64,000 bases of DNA from Bradyrhizobium sp. Gha (GTDB taxonomy: Bacteria > Pseudomonadota > Alphaproteobacteria > Rhizobiales > Xanthobacteraceae), in contig NZ_FOQM01000006.1 in NCBI RefSeq assembly GCF_900113735.1, positions 124,001 to 188,000 on the forward strand, given 5' to 3'. A program made the translations under genes and the position numbers. Positions 16,722-25,600 of the stretch are shown in pieces. Under the pieces are notes generated by a model. It was not told the origin of the DNA. It did not search any database and was given only the letters and a program-made list of their open reading frames with translations. Within the stretch, counting starts at the first letter, position 1. Each line of letters opens with the position of its first letter.

Positions 16722-17936
16722 ATGCGTTGTTGCATTGCAGTGGCGGCAGTCGCCAGCTTCGGCATTCTATCGAGCTCGGTCTGCTTCGCCGCCGACAAGC
16801 AGTACGATCCCGGCGCCAGCGATACCGAGATCAAGATCGGGCAGACGATGCCTTATAGCGGGCCGGCGTCGGCCTATGGCACGCAGGGCAGGGCGGAGGC
16901 CGCCTACTGGAAGATGATCAACAGCCAGGGCGGCATCAACGGCCGCAAGATCAACTTCCTCAGCATGGACGACGGCTACAGCCCGCCGAAGACGGTGGAG
17001 CAGACGCGCAAGCTCGTGGAGCAGGACGAGATCCTGGCCGACATCGGTTCGCTGGGCACGCCGACGAATTCCGCCATCCAGAAATATCTGAACGGCAAGC
17101 GCATTCCGCACCTGCTGATCTCGACCGGCGCCTCGAAGTGGAACGATGCGAAGAGCTTTCCCTGGACGACGCCGTTCTATCCGCCTTACGCGCAGGAAGC
17201 CAAGATCTACGCCAAGTACATCCTCAAGGAGCTTCCCAACGCGAAGATCGGCGTGATCTATCAGAACGACGATTTCGGCAAGGACTACCTGAAGGGTTTC
17301 AAGGAGGGCCTCGGCGAGAAGGCTGATCTCATCATCAAGGAGCTCAGTTATGAGGTGACCGATCCCACGATCGATTCCCAGATCGTCACTCTGAAGAGCG
17401 CCGGTGCCGACGTCCTGATGACGATCGCCACGCCAAAATTCGGTGCGCAGGCGATCCGCAAGGTCACCGATCTCGCCTGGAAGCCGACGCATTTCATCGT
17501 GTCGGTTGCAAGCTCGATCGGCGGCGTGCTCGAGCCAGCCGGGTTGGAAGCGTCCACCGGCCTGATCACGGCGCTGGCATTCAAGGTCGTCGGCGACCCC
17601 GCATGGGATTCTGATCAGGGCGTGCAGGACTATCTGGCGTTCATGAAGCAGTGGTATCCGGACGGAAATCCGATCGACGGCAGCAACCAGGTCGGTTACA
17701 CCTCCGCGCAGTTCACGGCGCTCATCCTGAAGAATTGCGGCGACGTGCTGACACGCGAAAACGTCTTGAAGCAGGCCACCAACATCAGCAAGGCCTCGCT
17801 GCCGCTTCTCCTGCCCGGCATCACGGTCTCGGTGACGCCAACGGACTATTCCACGTTCGACACGTTCAAGCTGGCGAAGTTCGACGGCAAGACCTGGAAG
17901 TTCTTCGGCGAGAACCTGAGCACGGCATCGCGCTGA
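16722..17936 (+). CDS. Branched-chain amino acid-type ABC solute-binding protein
   Basis: The 404-residue protein has a signal peptide (about residues 1-23, ending SVCFA) and a Peripla_BP_6 (LivJ/UrtA-like) fold. The opening TEIKIGQTMPYSGPASAYG and the INGRKINFLSMDDGYSPPKTVEQTRKLVE segment are typical. GGGAGAAG precedes the start. It delivers an amino acid, amide, urea or aromatic acid to an ABC permease, but no LivHMGF genes adjoin it, so it is an orphan binding protein, a common situation in this group of bacteria. A bidirectional terminator separates it from the convergent gene at 17988. Confidence 0.88.
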   Translation: MRCCIAVAAVASFGILSSSVCFAADKQYDPGASDTEIKIGQTMPYSGPASAYGTQGRAEAAYWKMINSQGGINGRKINFLSMDDGYSPPKTVEQTRKLVEQDEILADIGSLGTPTNSAIQKYLNGKRIPHLLISTGASKWNDAKSFPWTTPFYPPYAQEAKIYAKYILKELPNAKIGVIYQNDDFGKDYLKGFKEGLGEKADLIIKELSYEVTDPTIDSQIVTLKSAGADVLMTIATPKFGAQAIRKVTDLAWKPTHFIVSVASSIGGVLEPAGLEASTGLITALAFKVVGDPAWDSDQGVQDYLAFMKQWYPDGNPIDGSNQVGYTSAQFTALILKNCGDVLTRENVLKQATNISKASLPLLLPGITVSVTPTDYSTFDTFKLAKFDGKTWKFFGENLSTASR

Positions 17937-17946
17937 GGACAGCCAA

Positions 17947-17969
17947 AAGCCCCGCCAGAGGCGGGGCTT
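17947..17969. terminator. Bidirectional terminator between convergent genes
   Basis: AAGCCCCGCC-AGA-GGCGGGGCTT is a perfect 10-bp stem. On the minus strand the stem runs into TTTTGG. It lies 10 nt after the stop of the solute-binding protein gene and 18 nt past the stop of the convergent gene, so it can serve both. Confidence 0.8.
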
Positions 17970-17987
17970 GAGACGTCACCGGCCGGG

Positions 17988-19757
17988 TTACTTCTTGGCC
18001 GGCTGCCCAGACGTCGACGGCGGCGGGGCATTGTTCTGGTTGGTCTGTCCAGTCTGCGTGCTCTGGTTGGTGCTGGGCTGACTGGTCGACTGGTTGGCGC
18101 TCGGCGCTGGGGCCTGGCCGGTGGTCTGGCCTGCTGGCGGTTTTGTGCTGGCCTGGCCCGAGTTCGCGGGCTGGTTCTGCTGCGCCTGGCCAGATGTGGA
18201 CGGCTGGTTCTGCGGAGCCTGACCCGTGGTCTGGTTCTGCTGCGCCGGCGCGTTGCTCTGACCGGTGCTTTGTCCGGTCGTGTTCTGCGGCATCGACTGG
18301 TTATTCCCGCCCTGGCCGACCCTCGTCGACTGACCCTGCGTGGCGTTGATCTGATTGGATACGCCAAGCGCAGCGACGGTGCGGCTGTCGATCGAGCCGG
18401 TGGCCTGGAAGCCTTCCTGTCGCTGGAAGGAGATCAGCGCGCGGCGCGTTTCCGGCCCGAGGACGCCGTCCGCTTCGCCGGACAGCATGCCGCGCTGGAT
18501 CAGGACGCGCTGGACGACGCGGATCTCGTCGGGGCTGAGATCGAGCGCGGCAACGCTGCTGCTGCCGTCGCTCGAGCTGCCGCGGCGGGCATAATGCGTC
18601 CGCGGACCGGCGGGAATGACGTCGACGATCCGGCGGCTCCGGTCGGTGACGACGATCTCGTCATCGACGACGAAGAAGCTGTCGTCGCGGTAGTCAGGAT
18701 AGACGTCGATCAGCGCGGGATAATCCGCAACCGAGATCACCGAGATGTTCTGCGGCACCACCACGCCGGAATCGACGCGGAAGTTGATCGCGTTGTCGTT
18801 GACCCGCACGCGCTCCACATTGCGGGAATTCAGGACCGATTGTTGCAGCCGTGTCTCCTGCTGCGCGCTCAGCTGCACGCGGCCGGACATGCTCTGGGTC
18901 GTCCCGTTCTGACTCTGCGCCTGAGCGTTGGCCTGTCCTTGCGTGTTGGCGCCGGTCGCCGTGCCCTGCGCGCTCTGACCCTGGGTGTTGTTATTGCCCG
19001 TGTTTGCGCCGGTGGTGGTCTTGCTCTGATCCTGCGCGTTCTTGTTCTGCGCGTCGCTCTTGGTGTTCGCGCCGGTCGTGGTGGTGTTCGGAGCCTGCGC
19101 ATTCCTGCCCTGGGCATTCTTCTCTTGTGCGCTCTTGTCGTGAGCCGTCTTGTCCTGAGCACTCTTGTCCTGTGCGCTCTTGTCTTGCGCAGCCTTGTCT
19201 TGCGCACTCTTGTCCCGGGCGTTGTCCTTGGTATTGGCGCCCGTCGTCGCGCTCTTGTTCTGCTCTGCGCCCTGCGACTGATGCTTGCGGTCGTCGCGGC
19301 TCTGCCCGACGGTCTGGTTCTTCTGTTCGCTCTTGTCGTTCTCGGATTTGGACTGACGCGCGTGGTCGCGATCGCTGTGCGACTGTCCGACGGTCTGGTC
19401 CTTGCCTTGCCTTTCATGCTCTGATTGAGACTGGCGCACATTCTCGCGATCGCGGGCCTGGCCCACGGTCTGCTTGTCGCTCTTGTCGCCCTTGTCAGCG
19501 GCGCGCCTGCTATCCTGCATGGCGGAGGAACCCTCGGCCCGGCCGCCGGCGCGGTCCTGCGCCATGCCTTCGCTGTGGGAAGCACCGCCCGCGCCATGCG
19601 ACATCGCACCGGTGGAATGTTCCGCAGCACCACCGCTGGAGGTTCCGCCGCCGGCACCTTCGCGCATGCCCTGCGCCGAGCCCTGCACGGACGCCAGGCT
19701 GACGCCGGCGAGCAGCACTGCCGTGGTCAGCAGGAACTTTTTCTTTCCAATGTTCAT
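17988..19757 (-). CDS. Exported DUF1236/peptidoglycan-binding protein with long SAQDK repeats
   Basis: The 589-residue protein begins with a signal peptide (MNIGKKKFLLTTAVLLAGV, cleavage near residue 30). Residues about 30-290 are low-complexity, rich in Gln, Asp, Lys and Ser, with repeated TVGQ blocks and a run of DKSAQDK-like pentapeptides. A DUF1236 domain follows (about 300-390), then a PG_binding_1-type unit (VQRVLIQRGMLSGEADGVLG). The tail is rich in Gln, Thr, Asn and Ser with repeated QNQ and TGQ. It is probably periplasmic and held at peptidoglycan by the binding unit; the extreme hydrophilicity recalls hydrophilin/LEA-like proteins. ATG 19757 is set by AAGGAG at 19764-19769; the upstream extension has no signal peptide. 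Confidence 0.75.
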   Translation of the reverse strand: MNIGKKKFLLTTAVLLAGVSLASVQGSAQGMREGAGGGTSSGGAAEHSTGAMSHGAGGASHSEGMAQDRAGGRAEGSSAMQDSRRAADKGDKSDKQTVGQARDRENVRQSQSEHERQGKDQTVGQSHSDRDHARQSKSENDKSEQKNQTVGQSRDDRKHQSQGAEQNKSATTGANTKDNARDKSAQDKAAQDKSAQDKSAQDKTAHDKSAQEKNAQGRNAQAPNTTTTGANTKSDAQNKNAQDQSKTTTGANTGNNNTQGQSAQGTATGANTQGQANAQAQSQNGTTQSMSGRVQLSAQQETRLQQSVLNSRNVERVRVNDNAINFRVDSGVVVPQNISVISVADYPALIDVYPDYRDDSFFVVDDEIVVTDRSRRIVDVIPAGPRTHYARRGSSSDGSSSVAALDLSPDEIRVVQRVLIQRGMLSGEADGVLGPETRRALISFQRQEGFQATGSIDSRTVAALGVSNQINATQGQSTRVGQGGNNQSMPQNTTGQSTGQSNAPAQQNQTTGQAPQNQPSTSGQAQQNQPANSGQASTKPPAGQTTGQAPAPSANQSTSQPSTNQSTQTGQTNQNNAPPPSTSGQPAKK

Positions 19758-19828
19758 CTCGATCTCCTTGAGTTTGTGATTGCGCTTGCGCTGGTCCTGT
19801 CGCGGCCGCGCGTGATCTCTCTCGGCCA

Positions 19829-19854
19829 AAGCCCAAGGAATCGGCCTTGGGCTT
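19829..19854 (-). terminator. Hairpin after the Tyr-rich secreted protein gene
   Basis: AAGCCCAAGG and CCTTGGGCTT form a perfect 10-bp stem with a 6-nt loop. On the minus strand the stem is followed by TTGGCCG, so the T-tract is weak. It sits between the stop of the 19917-20306 gene and the start of the next minus-strand gene. Confidence 0.55.
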
Positions 19855-19916
19855 GGACCCGATATTTGATGTCGGGGGCTCAGCCTTCCGTGCCGAGCCT
19901 GTCTTGGCGCTTCACA

Positions 19917-20306
19917 TCACCAGTGATGGTACCAACGATGGTGAAAGAAGTGCCGCCGTGGGAACGGGCCGCCGTAGTAAGCGTAAGCCGGACGTACGAT
20001 GCGGTGATACCGGTAGCCGTAATAGGCCGGCGCGTACCTGTAGTAGGTCGTCGTGTAGCCGCCCCAGGGATAGTAGCCGCCGTAATACGCAGGCGCATAG
20101 CCGTAACCCGGGCCATAGTAGCCGTAGCCCGGACCATACGCGTAAGCGGACGAGGCCAGGCCACCGAATATGGCGCCGGCGACCAATCCACCGGCCAGCG
20201 CTGGGCCGAAGCCACCATGCCAGTGGGCTTCCGCGGGCTTTGGTGCCGCTACGGCGCTCACGCCGAGTGTCCCGACGGTTGCGAGAACCAGCGCGGTCTT
20301 CTTCAT
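19917..20306 (-). CDS. Small exported Tyr/Gly/His-rich protein
   Basis: The 129-residue product has a signal peptide (MKKTALVLATVGTLGVSAVA, cleavage near PAEA) and a short Gly/Ala membrane-like segment. The rest is dominated by Tyr, Gly and Pro repeats such as YGPGYGYYGPGYGY and ends in His/Trp/Tyr. Start 20306 follows GAGGAGGAAC. Proteins of this type are numerous in Bradyrhizobium-like genomes and have no defined function. The N-terminal segment resembles glycine-zipper surface proteins. A 22-bp palindrome 94 nt upstream of the start is a candidate operator. Confidence 0.7.
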   Translation of the reverse strand: MKKTALVLATVGTLGVSAVAAPKPAEAHWHGGFGPALAGGLVAGAIFGGLASSAYAYGPGYGYYGPGYGYAPAYYGGYYPWGGYTTTYYRYAPAYYGYRYHRIVRPAYAYYGGPFPRRHFFHHRWYHHW

Positions 20307-20399
20307 GTGCGTTCCTCCTCGTTGGTGTTGTGATCTCGGGCCAACATCAACGACGGGCAAAAGTTGCAAGCGCGCCTTCGCGAGAGACAAAGAGTCATG

Positions 20400-20421
20400 A
20401 AGATAAACGAACGTTTATCTT
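20400..20421. promoter_or_regulatory. 22-bp perfect palindrome upstream of the Tyr-rich protein gene
   Basis: AAGATAAACG-AA-CGTTTATCTT is an exact inverted repeat with 10-bp arms. Its size and symmetry fit a TetR-family or similar dimer-binding site. It lies 94 nt before the start at 20306 and 137 nt after the stop of the TetR gene. The arms differ from the operator at 21193, so a different regulator is likely. Confidence 0.6.
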
Positions 20422-20557
20422 GCGTGCTGGGCGACTGCCGGCGACAGCTTTGTAGCTGATCGCGACGGCTGAAGAGATCGCGCGTTCCGCTGCTTCGCGT
20501 TTGCCGACCGCGGCTGCGCGTTCCCCGCACTGCGACCGTTTAGCGCATGCGAAAGGC

Positions 20558-21169
20558 TTAGCCCGACGCCAATCCCGTCCTGCGCCGCAGATCCGTGATC
20601 GCGCGCAGAAAGCTGTCGGCCGGCGTCGTGTCCGGATCGATCAGCCGGTGCAGGCGGAAGCCGTCTTCCAGCGCCAGCACCACCGAGGCCATCCAGGGCG
20701 GGTTCAGCGTGTCGCCCATGCCGTTGTCCTTCAAGGTCGCCTCGACGATGTCGGCGATCAGCTTGCGCCGGGCGCGGAGGCGTTTTGCCAGTTCCGGCCG
20801 GCGCTTCTCGGCGCGCGCAACGAACAGGATCATCTCCATGTGGAGGAGGGGCGAGCGGCCGAGCGGGTCCTGCTTGCTGCGGTCCATCGACTTCAGCGCG
20901 GCGATGAAGTCGTCGAGATTGTCGTGCTGGGCGAGGATGTCCATGTTGCGGCGGATCGACTGCTCGACATGGTCTTCGAGCATCGCAATGATCAGCTCGT
21001 CCTTGCTTTTGAAATTCGAATAGAATGCGCCGCGGGTAAAACCCGCAGCCGCCGCGATCGCTTCGATGCTGGCGCCGCCGATGCCGTCTTGCTCGAACAC
21101 GTGCGCAGCCGCCTCGAACAGCTTGTCGCGCGTGTCGTCCCTGGTCGGCCTGGTTCTCACCCTTGACAT
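20558..21169 (-). CDS. TetR/AcrR family transcriptional regulator
   Basis: The 203-residue protein has the TetR HTH domain at about residues 10-57: TRDKLFEAAAHVFEQDGIGG, IEAIAAAAGFTRGAFYSNFK, including the typical YxNFxxKDEL turn. The rest is the helical ligand-binding domain. It is divergent from the cytochrome P450 gene; a perfect palindrome lies between them, 24 nt before its start. It probably represses itself and the P450 gene in the absence of a ligand, possibly the P450 substrate (inference). The starts at 21169 and Met1 variants upstream were compared; MSRVRTRPTRDD is preferred. Confidence 0.9.
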   Translation of the reverse strand: MSRVRTRPTRDDTRDKLFEAAAHVFEQDGIGGASIEAIAAAAGFTRGAFYSNFKSKDELIIAMLEDHVEQSIRRNMDILAQHDNLDDFIAALKSMDRSKQDPLGRSPLLHMEMILFVARAEKRRPELAKRLRARRKLIADIVEATLKDNGMGDTLNPPWMASVVLALEDGFRLHRLIDPDTTPADSFLRAITDLRRRTGLASG

Positions 21170-21192
21170 CGGGCCAGTTTAGGGCAGAATGC

Positions 21193-21218
21193 AACTCGAT
21201 ACAATAATGTATCGAGTT
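21193..21218. promoter_or_regulatory. Perfect operator-like palindrome between tetR and the P450 gene
   Basis: AACTCGATACA-ATAA-TGTATCGAGTT has exact 11-bp arms around a 4-bp centre. It lies 24 nt upstream of the tetR start and 94 nt upstream of the P450 start, the usual position of a TetR operator controlling a divergent pair. A TTGATAATCTGATTAAG stretch beside it is AT-rich and may hold promoter elements. Confidence 0.75.
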
Positions 21219-21312
21219 GATAATCTGATTAAGTCATCTCGGGGGATGGTTACGCCGGGCTCCTGGCTGCGCTCTGCGTATCGTGTCATGCGGCAACCGA
21301 TGTGAGGTCACC

Positions 21313-22545
21313 ATGAACGAGCAAGTGCAAGCCGCAGGCGGTGATCCGCTGTTCAATCCGTTGTCGCCGGATTTCATCCGCGATCCCTATCCGCATTACG
21401 ACCGGCTGCGCAGGATCGACCCGGTCCATGTCACGCCGTTCGGCCAATTCGTGGCCAGCCGTCATGCCGACGTGAGCCTCGTGATGCGCGACAAGCGCTT
21501 CGGCAAGGATTTCGTCGAGCGCTCCAAGCGCCGCTATAGCCCCGAGATCATGGAGGAGCCGGTCTTCCGCAGCATGAGCCACTGGATGCTGCAGTCCGAT
21601 CCGCCCGATCACACCCGCCTGCGCGGCCTCGTGGTGAAGGCCTTCACCGCGCGGCGGGTCGAGGACATGCGTCCGCGCATCCAGGAGATCGTCGATCAGG
21701 CCATCGATGCGGTGATCGAGCGCGGCCATATGGACCTGATCGAGGATTTTGCGTTCCGCCTGCCTGTCACGATCATCTGCGAGATGCTCGGCATTCCCGA
21801 GGATCACCGCGAGGCCTTCTACAAGAGCTCGCGCGATGGCGGGCGGTTGCTCGATCCGGTTCCCCTCACGCGGGAGGAGATCGCGAAGGGCAACGCCGGC
21901 AACATGATGGCGCAGATGTATTTTCAGCAGCTGTTCGAGCTGCGCCGCCGCAATCCGGGGGACGATCTCACGACCCAGCTCGTGCAGGCCGAGGAAGACG
22001 GCAACAAGCTCACCAACGAAGAGCTGACGGCCAACATCATCCTGCTGTTCGGCGCCGGGCACGAGACCACTGTCAACCTGATCGGCAACGGCCTGTTGGC
22101 GCTCCATCGCAATCCGGACCAGCTCGCGCTGCTGAAGGCGAGGCCCGAGCTCATGACCAACGCGATCGAGGAATTTCTGCGCTATGATTCCTCGGTGCAG
22201 ATGACCGGCCGCGTCACGCTGGAGGATATCGACGATCTCGGTGGCAAGAGGATCCCCAAGGGCGAGACCGTGCTCTGCCTGCTCGGCTCGGCCAACCGCG
22301 ACCCGGCTGTCTATCCCGATCGCCCAGATAGCCTCGACATCACCAGGCCAAACGTCCGGCCGCTGTCGTTCGGCGGCGGCATCCATTTCTGCCTGGGGGC
22401 CCAATTGGCGCGCATCGAGGCCGAGATTGCCGTCGCCACGCTGTTGCGACGGTTGCCGGATTTGCGCATCGACGACGTCGAAAACCCGGAATGGCGGCCG
22501 ACCTTCGTGCTGCGGGGCCTGAAGCGTCTGCCGGCCAGCTGGTGA
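21313..22545 (+). CDS. Bacterial cytochrome P450
   Basis: The 410-residue soluble P450 has the I-helix oxygen-activation motif GAGHETT (residues 247-253) and the heme-binding loop FGGGIHFCLG with Cys360 as axial ligand. The acid-alcohol pair of the I-helix is Glu251-Thr252, where Asp/Glu-Thr is usual. It inserts oxygen into an organic substrate using electrons from a ferredoxin and reductase, none of which is encoded nearby. ATG 21313 is preferred because the 30 nt upstream encode a Cys-rich non-conserved extension. Control by the divergent TetR gene is likely. Confidence 0.9.
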   Translation: MNEQVQAAGGDPLFNPLSPDFIRDPYPHYDRLRRIDPVHVTPFGQFVASRHADVSLVMRDKRFGKDFVERSKRRYSPEIMEEPVFRSMSHWMLQSDPPDHTRLRGLVVKAFTARRVEDMRPRIQEIVDQAIDAVIERGHMDLIEDFAFRLPVTIICEMLGIPEDHREAFYKSSRDGGRLLDPVPLTREEIAKGNAGNMMAQMYFQQLFELRRRNPGDDLTTQLVQAEEDGNKLTNEELTANIILLFGAGHETTVNLIGNGLLALHRNPDQLALLKARPELMTNAIEEFLRYDSSVQMTGRVTLEDIDDLGGKRIPKGETVLCLLGSANRDPAVYPDRPDSLDITRPNVRPLSFGGGIHFCLGAQLARIEAEIAVATLLRRLPDLRIDDVENPEWRPTFVLRGLKRLPASW

Positions 22546-22687
22546 TGGCCGGGGGCATTAACCTCGGCGCGCAACAGTCGCTGTGACTTCGCCACACTTC
22601 TTTCTATATAAGGGCAGTTCCGGCGCGCCTGAAGCTTGATTGAAGGCTTGGGTTTGACCCGGGTGCCGGCTGGCCGAGGGGAGACCC

Positions 22688-25600
22688 GTGCAGACGACGC
22701 TGCTCGGATTGGCGATTGCCTTTATTTTAGCGCTTCTGGCTGCGCTGATCGGGCCCTATTTCATCGACTGGAACCAGTTCAGGCCCCAGTTCGAGGCGGA
22801 GGCGACCCGCATCATCGGGGTGCCGGTGCGCGTCGGGGGCGAGCTGGATGCGCGGCTCTTGCCGGCGCCGACGCTGCGGCTGCGCTCCGTCACCTTCGGC
22901 GGCAACAACGATCTCGGCCGTCTGCGTGCCGACAAGCTCGACGTCGAGTTCAGCCTGAGCTCCCTGATGCGCGGTGAATGGCGCGCCACCGAGCTTTCGA
23001 TTGGCGGCATGGCGTTGGACCTCGGCCTCGATGCCCGCGGCAAGGTCGATTTGCCGTCCACCGCGAGCGGCACCTTCAACCTGGCTTCGCTCGCCATCGA
23101 GCGGCTGAACCTCACCGGCCGCATCGCGCTTCACGACGCGGCCAGCCGCTCGACGCTGGAGCTCAACGACATCGTCTTCTCCGGCGACGTGCGCTCGCTC
23201 GCGGGCTCGGTGCGGGGCGACGGCAATTTCACCGCCAGAGGGGTACGCTATCCGTTCCGCGTGTCCTCCGGCCCGAGCCCCGACGGCAGCGCCACGCGTC
23301 TGCACCTCAATATCGATCCCGGCGAGCGCGCGGTGTCGGCCGATCTCGAAGGCGTGCTTGCCTTCGACAACCGCCAGCCGAAATTCGACGGCGCATTGAC
23401 GCTGGCCGTGCCCCCGACGAAGAAGGCAGGCGAGGCGGGACCAGTGCCGTGGAAGCTCACCGCAAAACTCAAGGCCGATCCGGCAGGCGCCAAATTCGAC
23501 CAGATCGACGCGAGCTTTGGCCCTGAGGATGCCGCGCTGAAGATCGGCGGCGTCGGCGATCTCAGGTTTGGCGCGTCCCCGCTCCTGCGTGCGGTCCTGT
23601 CCGCGCGGCAGGTCGATGCCGACAAGCTCGCGGGCAGAGACGATGCCGAACCGCTGCGCATTTTGCCGGCGCTGCGCGCAGGGCTTGCGGCGATCCCGCA
23701 GGCGCCGATCCCGGCGCAGATCGAGTTCAACGCCGACCAGATCATGCTGGGCGGCCGCCCGCTCCAGAACATCACGACCGAGCTGCAGACCGATGGTCGA
23801 TCCTGGACCTTCCAGCGGCTCGAGCTGCGCGCGCCCGGCATGACGCAGCTGTCGCTCAATGGCGCCACGCCCGGCGCCGACAGCTTTAGCGGCCGCCTGA
23901 GCGTCGAGTCCTCCGATCCCGATACGCTCGTGGCCTGGCTCCAGGGCCGCAACGAAATCGTCAGGCGCAGCACGCGGCCGTTACGCCTCGCCGGCGACGT
24001 GACAATCGCCGCCAACCATCTCGCCATCGACAAGTTGAAGGCCGACATCGAAGGCGGGGCGGTCGAGGGCCGCATTGCTTTCGTCCAAACGGGCGCCAGC
24101 AAGGGCTCGCGGATCGATGCCGATCTCAAGGCCGACCGTCTCGACCTCGATGCCGCCGCGAGCTTCGTGCGCGCGCTCGCCGGCCCTCAAGGCGAATGGC
24201 CGGAGGAAGCAAAGCTCTCGCTCGACATCGGCCGTGCGATCTCGGCGGGGCAGGAGTTGCGGCCGTTCGCAGCCAGGCTCGGCTACGGTCCGGCGTCGTT
24301 GTCGCTGGAGCAATTGCGGTTCGGCCAGGCGAGCGGCGTGACCACGGAGGCGAGCGGCAGCTTTGATCGTACCAAGGCCACCGGCAGGCTCGCACTGACA
24401 TCGTCGGCCAACTCGCTCCGCGACCTCACGGCGCTGCTCGAGCCGATCGCGCCCGCCGTGCGCGCCCGCTTCGATGCCATCCCGGCGCTGCCCGGCGCGA
24501 CGCGGTTGAAGCTCGACCTCAGCCTCGACAAGAGCGCCGACCACGCTGATCGCAGCGACGCGCACGCCGTCTTCGACCTGGATGCGCCGCAGCTCAAGGC
24601 CACCGCCACGCTCACCGCGCAAACGCCCGTGGCGGCGGTGAACGGCATCGACATCGAGAAATTGCGCACCAGCGACTTTACGCTGGAGACGAAGGTCTCG
24701 GCACCCCAGGCCGCCGCGCTGACCGAGCTGCTCGGTCTCGATCGCATCGCCGCTGCGGGCGAGGGCGCTTCACAGTTCGCGGGCAAGCTGAGCGGCGCAT
24801 GGCGCCGGCCGATGCAACTGAACGCAAGGCTCAGTGGCGGCGGGCTGGATGCGGATGCGCAAGGGAGCCTCGAACTGTCGGCGTCGGAGCCGAAGGCCAA
24901 CGTCAATCTGCACGTGCGCAACGCCAATCTGGCGCCGCTGTTCGGGACCAGTCCGGCCGACAAATCGGCCCAGACTGTAAACCTGTCCTCCCGCCTCACG
25001 CTGTCAGGCAATCGCCTGACCTTTGACGATCTCGACAGCACCGCTGCGGGTTCGCATCTGCGCGGCCGTCTCGTCATGACGCTCGACCAGGAGAAAACCC
25101 TCGACGGCGAGGTCGGGCTCGACACGCTCGATCTGGCGCCGGCGCTGGCGCTGGCGATCGGCGCGGCCGGACGGGGCAGCGGCGAGGCGCTCAGCGCCGG
25201 TCTCGTCACTGGCTGGCGCGGCCGTATCGCGTTTCAAGCGTTGCGTGGCAGCCTGCCCGGCGGCATCGAGCTGCGCCCGTTCAGCGGCATGATCAGGGGC
25301 GACGGCCAGTCGCTCGCGCTGGATGCGCTCAAGGGCGGCCTCGGTGGCGGCGAGATGGCGGCAAGCCTCGATGCGCGCAACGGCGCCAACGGTCTGGCGC
25401 TGAACGCGCATCTCGATCTCACCAATGTCGATGCGACCTCGCTGCGCTATCGCGATCTCGCGCTGCCCAAGGGACGCGCCTCGGTGCAGATGACGCTGAC
25501 GAGCCAGGGCCGCAGCGTCTCGGCGCTGACAGGCGCGCTCGCCGGCAACGGCACGGTGACACTGGACTCGGCTGAAATCAGCGGCCTCAATCCCCGCGCC

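Noticed and set aside
19100..19300. Regular direct repeats that resemble a CRISPR array
   Set aside because: They are short codon-phase repeats (multiples of 15 nt) encoding SAQDK units inside an open frame, with no unique spacers.
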